From CAZFCK01 sp964517355 (GTDB taxonomy: Bacteria > Desulfobacterota > Desulfovibrionia > Desulfovibrionales > Desulfovibrionaceae), in contig CAZFCK010000215.1 in the NCBI GenBank assembly GCA_964517355.1, forward strand, positions 1 to 8,269: a stretch of DNA of 8,269 nt. Direction: 5' to 3'. Both the position numbers and the translations under genes were made by a program. The first letter of the stretch is position 1, and each line of letters begins with the position of its first letter. A model generated the notes under the pieces. That model had not been told where the DNA came from. It saw nothing but the letters and a program-made list of their open reading frames with translations, and did not search any database. Below, one piece after another: positions 6,324 to 8,269 of this stretch.

Positions 6324-7196
6324 ATGGATATGAATGAACTTACGAGTTTTATTTCGCGGTGGATGTTGTCGCCTGAAAACAACTCCATAGCACCGGATTC
6401 AGACCTTCCGGCGTTCGATATGCCGCTGATCGGTTGTGCTTCAGCGGGAGATCCCCTGTTTTCCTTTCTTAAAAACGATATCGGAGCGGATTTCTACTGG
6501 TTGCCGGAAGAAGCGTTTTCCCATGCCCATCCCGAGGCTGGTGCGGGCGCCGAAGATCTGAGTGTCATAGCGTGGATTCTCCCCCAGACGGAGCATACCC
6601 GCCGGGCACACAGACAGGCCGAGAGATTGCCCAGCCTGGAATGGAGCCAAGCGCGCCACTATGGCGAGATGGTGAACGTCGCGTTGCGCAAGGCTGTAGT
6701 CGACAAGTTCGAAAGCGAAGGCATTCCCGCATGCGCCCCTGCCTTACTTCCGGAATGGTCACGTCACATTTCGGAAAAATATGCATTTGCTTCGACCTGG
6801 TCCGAAAGACATGCCGCTTATTCCTGTGGACTGGGGACGTTTGGATTGTCCGACGGATTGATTACAGACGCCGGAATGGCGATTCGTGTGGGGTCGGTGA
6901 TCGTCAGGACTGTGTTTCCACCCACCCCCCGCTCCTACACGCATCACAATGAATGGTGTCTGTTTTACGCCACGGGGAAGTGCCGGGCTTGCATGGAACG
7001 TTGCCCCGCTGGCGCCATTTCCGAATCGGGACACGACAAGGAGAAATGCAAGCAGTATATCCAGACGGTCGCCGCCGTCCACGTTGAACGGGAACACCTC
7101 GGATTTCGGGTGAACAGTTGTGGATTCTGCCAGACCAAGGTGCCGTGTGAATTTCGGAATCCCACCAAACGTCCGAAGGATGACCGTCGCGGGTGA
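6324..7196 (+). CDS. QueG-like double [4Fe-4S] cluster protein
   Basis: This is a 290-residue protein related to epoxyqueuosine reductase QueG and similar stand-alone ferredoxin-fold proteins. The N-terminal region contains MPLIGCAS (33-40). The middle has the family's GLGTFGLSDGLIT (169-181; compare GWIGKNTLLI in QueG). The C-terminal cluster region has C212, then CRACMERCP (C220, C223, C227), then CGFCQTKVPC (C266, C269, C275), with C242 between. The cysteine pattern is not the canonical CxxCxxCxxxCP pair, and there is no HEAT-repeat extension, so a role in queuosine synthesis is doubtful; a corrinoid- or flavin-linked reductase role is possible. I chose ATG 6324; ATG 6330 is equally good and neither has a strong Shine-Dalgarno. 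Maf-tail copies B (left) and C (right) bracket it, and it is on the opposite strand to its neighbours. Confidence 0.8.
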   Translation: MDMNELTSFISRWMLSPENNSIAPDSDLPAFDMPLIGCASAGDPLFSFLKNDIGADFYWLPEEAFSHAHPEAGAGAEDLSVIAWILPQTEHTRRAHRQAERLPSLEWSQARHYGEMVNVALRKAVVDKFESEGIPACAPALLPEWSRHISEKYAFASTWSERHAAYSCGLGTFGLSDGLITDAGMAIRVGSVIVRTVFPPTPRSYTHHNEWCLFYATGKCRACMERCPAGAISESGHDKEKCKQYIQTVAAVHVEREHLGFRVNSCGFCQTKVPCEFRNPTKRPKDDRRG

Positions 7197-7257
7197 TTCC
7201 GCATCGTTGAAGAACAAACTCCAGGTGTTGATACCCCGGAGTCTTTCCTCGGCCGTC

Positions 7258-7335
7258 TCTAGCGCATGTAAACTTTGAAAAAGTTGAAAGGCTCTGCAAA
7301 GATTTTCTTGCCAAGCATTTCAAGCGCAAATGCTC
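7258..7335 (+). repeat. Diverged three-hairpin module
   Basis: It begins TCTAGCGCAT like the other modules but the stems carry different bases: AACTTT-GAA-AAAGTT (7271-7285), an imperfect GCAAAGA/TCTTGC stem (about 7296-7312), and AGCATTT-CAAGCGC-AAATGCT (7314-7334). The GGCTCT spacer is kept. The architecture is conserved while the sequence is not, which suggests the fold matters. It sits in the 414-bp gap between the QueG-like gene and maf, which contains no gene. Confidence 0.6.
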
Positions 7336-7420
7336 CCATGTCGAGTAGTACGAATTGCCGGGGGCGCTCTTCGGCAACGCGAAGTCAGATGGAGCGAGGA
7401 CTCCACACTCCTGCCGTGCT

Positions 7421-7520
7421 TTCAACACCCGCGCCAACGGCAATCCGACCACGTCGATCATCACATTTAAGCTATAACTATTTATGACCATTGAACTTCG
7501 TTCATCATTGGCGGGAATCG
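7421..7520 (-). repeat. maf 3'-end copy C with diverged left-end arm (candidate left-end att site)
   Basis: The minus-strand core (7460-7421) reads IDVVGLPLARVL and stays in register with the maf end (ECGVLAPS against SWGVIGPR). The flank to its right aligns without gaps to that of copy B at about 24 of 43 positions, weaker than the A-B pair but well above chance. A GCGGGAA follows at 7511. It lies only ~180 bp from the true maf end. Confidence 0.72.
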
Positions 7521-7556
7521 TTATGGGAATTCCCCGTCTGCCTATGCTTCCGATCC

Positions 7557-7690
7557 AGGTGGGAATTTGGTGGGAACTTCGCCAGGAAAATACCGCGAAT
7601 GTACGTTTTTTCAGCCCTGCCTTGGACCGATAACACCCCAAGATATTAAGACTTCCAGCACGCGCGCCAGGGGCAGGCCCACCACATTCG
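7557..7690 (-). repeat. True maf 3' end with flanking arm repeats (candidate right-end att site, copy D)
   Basis: This contains the last ~26 codons of maf plus ~55 bp beyond the stop. GTGGGAA occurs at 7559 and 7570 (11-bp spacing), then CTTCGCCAGGAAAA, then TTTTTTCAGC up to the stop. The same order and spacing are found in copy E (2597-2730), so the junction, not only the gene, is duplicated. Confidence 0.8.
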
Positions 7691-8228
7691 TATAACTCCC
7701 GTGGATCTCTCGGACCAAGGCGCTGCCCAGGCCCTGGATGGCATAGGCCCCGGCCTTGTCCATGGGTTCGCCCGTGGCCACGTACGCCCGCCGCACGTCC
7801 AAAGGTTGGGGCGCCATGACCACAGTGGTGCTTACCGCGAAACACTCCTGCGTACGCTCGCCGCCCATGCGCCCCATAATGCAACACCCCGTGCAGACCA
7901 CATGCGCAACGGGAGCATCCCCCCCACACAACTTCGCAAGCATGGTCAAGGCTTCCTCCGCGTCACGCGGCTTGCCCAATATCTCCCCCCCCACGCATAC
8001 CACGGAATCGGCCGCCACAACGCAATGCTCGGGCTCCATCTCCGCAATGGATACGCACTTGGCTCGTGCCGCGCGCAGCACATAGGCTTCCGGCAATTCC
8101 CCTGGTTCGGGCTGGGGTTCATCCACAGAGGGGCGCACCTCGAAGGCTACGCCCACCGACGCCAAGAGTTCCCGCCGCCGCGGAGAACCGGACGCCAGAA
8201 TCATGGGCCGCATGGTGCGATACAACAT
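7611..8228 (-). CDS. maf: Maf nucleoside triphosphate pyrophosphatase
   Basis: This is a cytoplasmic 205-residue house-cleaning enzyme of the Maf family, which hydrolyses non-canonical or excess NTPs (dTTP/UTP type in the YhdE branch) to the monophosphate and pyrophosphate. The family landmarks are complete: ASGSPRRREL (12-21), VDEPQ (35-39), the catalytic Asp in VAADS (D74), GKPRD (85-89), EPMDKAGAYAIQG (154-166) and GSYTNVVGLPL (177-187). The start is ATG 8228, with a strong AAAGGAG five bases upstream. A G8 run (7985-7992) lies in frame. The 3' end is the likely chromosomal anchor of the repeated boundary sequences to its left, so its last codons may derive from an integrated element. Confidence 0.95.
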   Translation of the reverse strand: MLYRTMRPMILASGSPRRRELLASVGVAFEVRPSVDEPQPEPGELPEAYVLRAARAKCVSIAEMEPEHCVVAADSVVCVGGEILGKPRDAEEALTMLAKLCGGDAPVAHVVCTGCCIMGRMGGERTQECFAVSTTVVMAPQPLDVRRAYVATGEPMDKAGAYAIQGLGSALVREIHGSYTNVVGLPLARVLEVLISWGVIGPRQG

Positions 8229-8233
8229 ACAGG

Positions 8234-8240
8234 CTCCTTT
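8234..8240 (-). promoter_or_regulatory. Ribosome binding site of maf
   Basis: The minus strand reads AAAGGAG, ending five bases before the ATG at 8228. This fixes the start at MLYRTMRPM rather than at the internal methionines (residues 6 and 9). Confidence 0.8.
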
Positions 8241-8248
8241 ACACGCAT

Positions 8249-8269
8249 TAGCGCATTTTCGCCTTGAAA
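8249..8269 (+). repeat. Left part of a three-hairpin module, cut by the window end
   Basis: TAGCGCATTTTCGCCTTGAA matches 192-211 and 2828-2847 exactly and runs off the window. A further copy therefore lies just upstream of maf. Confidence 0.8.

Noticed and set aside
5476..7460. Classical integron attC sites
   Set aside because: The repeated cores are not strongly palindromic and encode the maf end; no intI is visible. Only the cassette-like layout is similar.
6904..7929. Long minus-strand open frame (341 codons) across the QueG-like gene, copy C and maf
   Set aside because: It overlaps two well-supported genes in other frames and its only recognisable part, IDVVGLPLARVL, is the maf-tail copy C.
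7701..8267. Plus-strand frame of 188 codons opposite maf
   Set aside because: It is antisense to a complete Maf with all motifs; open only because of GC-rich codons.

Overview
The window reads as an accessory region of a Desulfovibrio-like sulfate reducer. I infer this from the Maf sequence (especially its C-terminus), the mixed GC content, and the GGTTCCGGGGGAA-type intergenic hairpin after the transporter gene, a style I associate with that group. The species cannot be fixed from the sequence alone. No rRNA, tRNA, integrase, transposase or CRISPR array is visible.

Layout from left to right. Positions 1-478 hold a dense block of palindromic interspersed repeats (REP/BIME-like), including a composite module of three consecutive hairpins. 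Positions 474-740 (minus) hold a small unrecognised helix-turn-helix-like ORF. Positions 947-2245 (plus) hold an AT-rich major facilitator transporter. Positions 2246-2929 are non-coding and hold a terminator-like hairpin, a decayed copy of the maf 3' end with flanking direct repeats, a perfect 16-bp palindrome and another three-hairpin module. Then come a SAM methyltransferase (2930-3799, minus), a serine beta-lactamase-like hydrolase broken by a G8 tract (4225-5323, minus), a YjaB-like GNAT acetyltransferase (5637-6071, minus), a QueG-like double [4Fe-4S] protein (6324-7196, plus) and the full maf gene (7611-8228, minus).

The main result is a repeated boundary sequence. The last ~20 codons of maf (N-V-V-G-L-P-L-A-R-V-L-E-V-L...) recur at about 5476, 6151 and 7421, with a decayed fifth copy at about 2660-2730, all in the same orientation as maf. 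Two of the copies (5476 and 6151) share a further ~80 bp on their right side. The decayed copy and maf itself share ~90 bp on their left side, containing 11-12-bp-spaced GTGGGAA repeats. This is the layout expected of att sites, with left ends (A, B, C) and right ends (E, D) left by serial integration of small elements into the 3' end of maf. Each interval carries one or two unrelated stand-alone enzymes and no visible mobility gene: methyltransferase plus hydrolase between E and A, the acetyltransferase between A and B, the QueG-like protein between B and C, and nothing between C and D. The region therefore looks like an integron-like or island-accretion array anchored on maf, mobilised by a recombinase encoded elsewhere or lost.

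The genes do not form one pathway. They look like independent cargo (export, methylation, secreted hydrolysis, acetylation, redox) with separate start regions and mixed strands.
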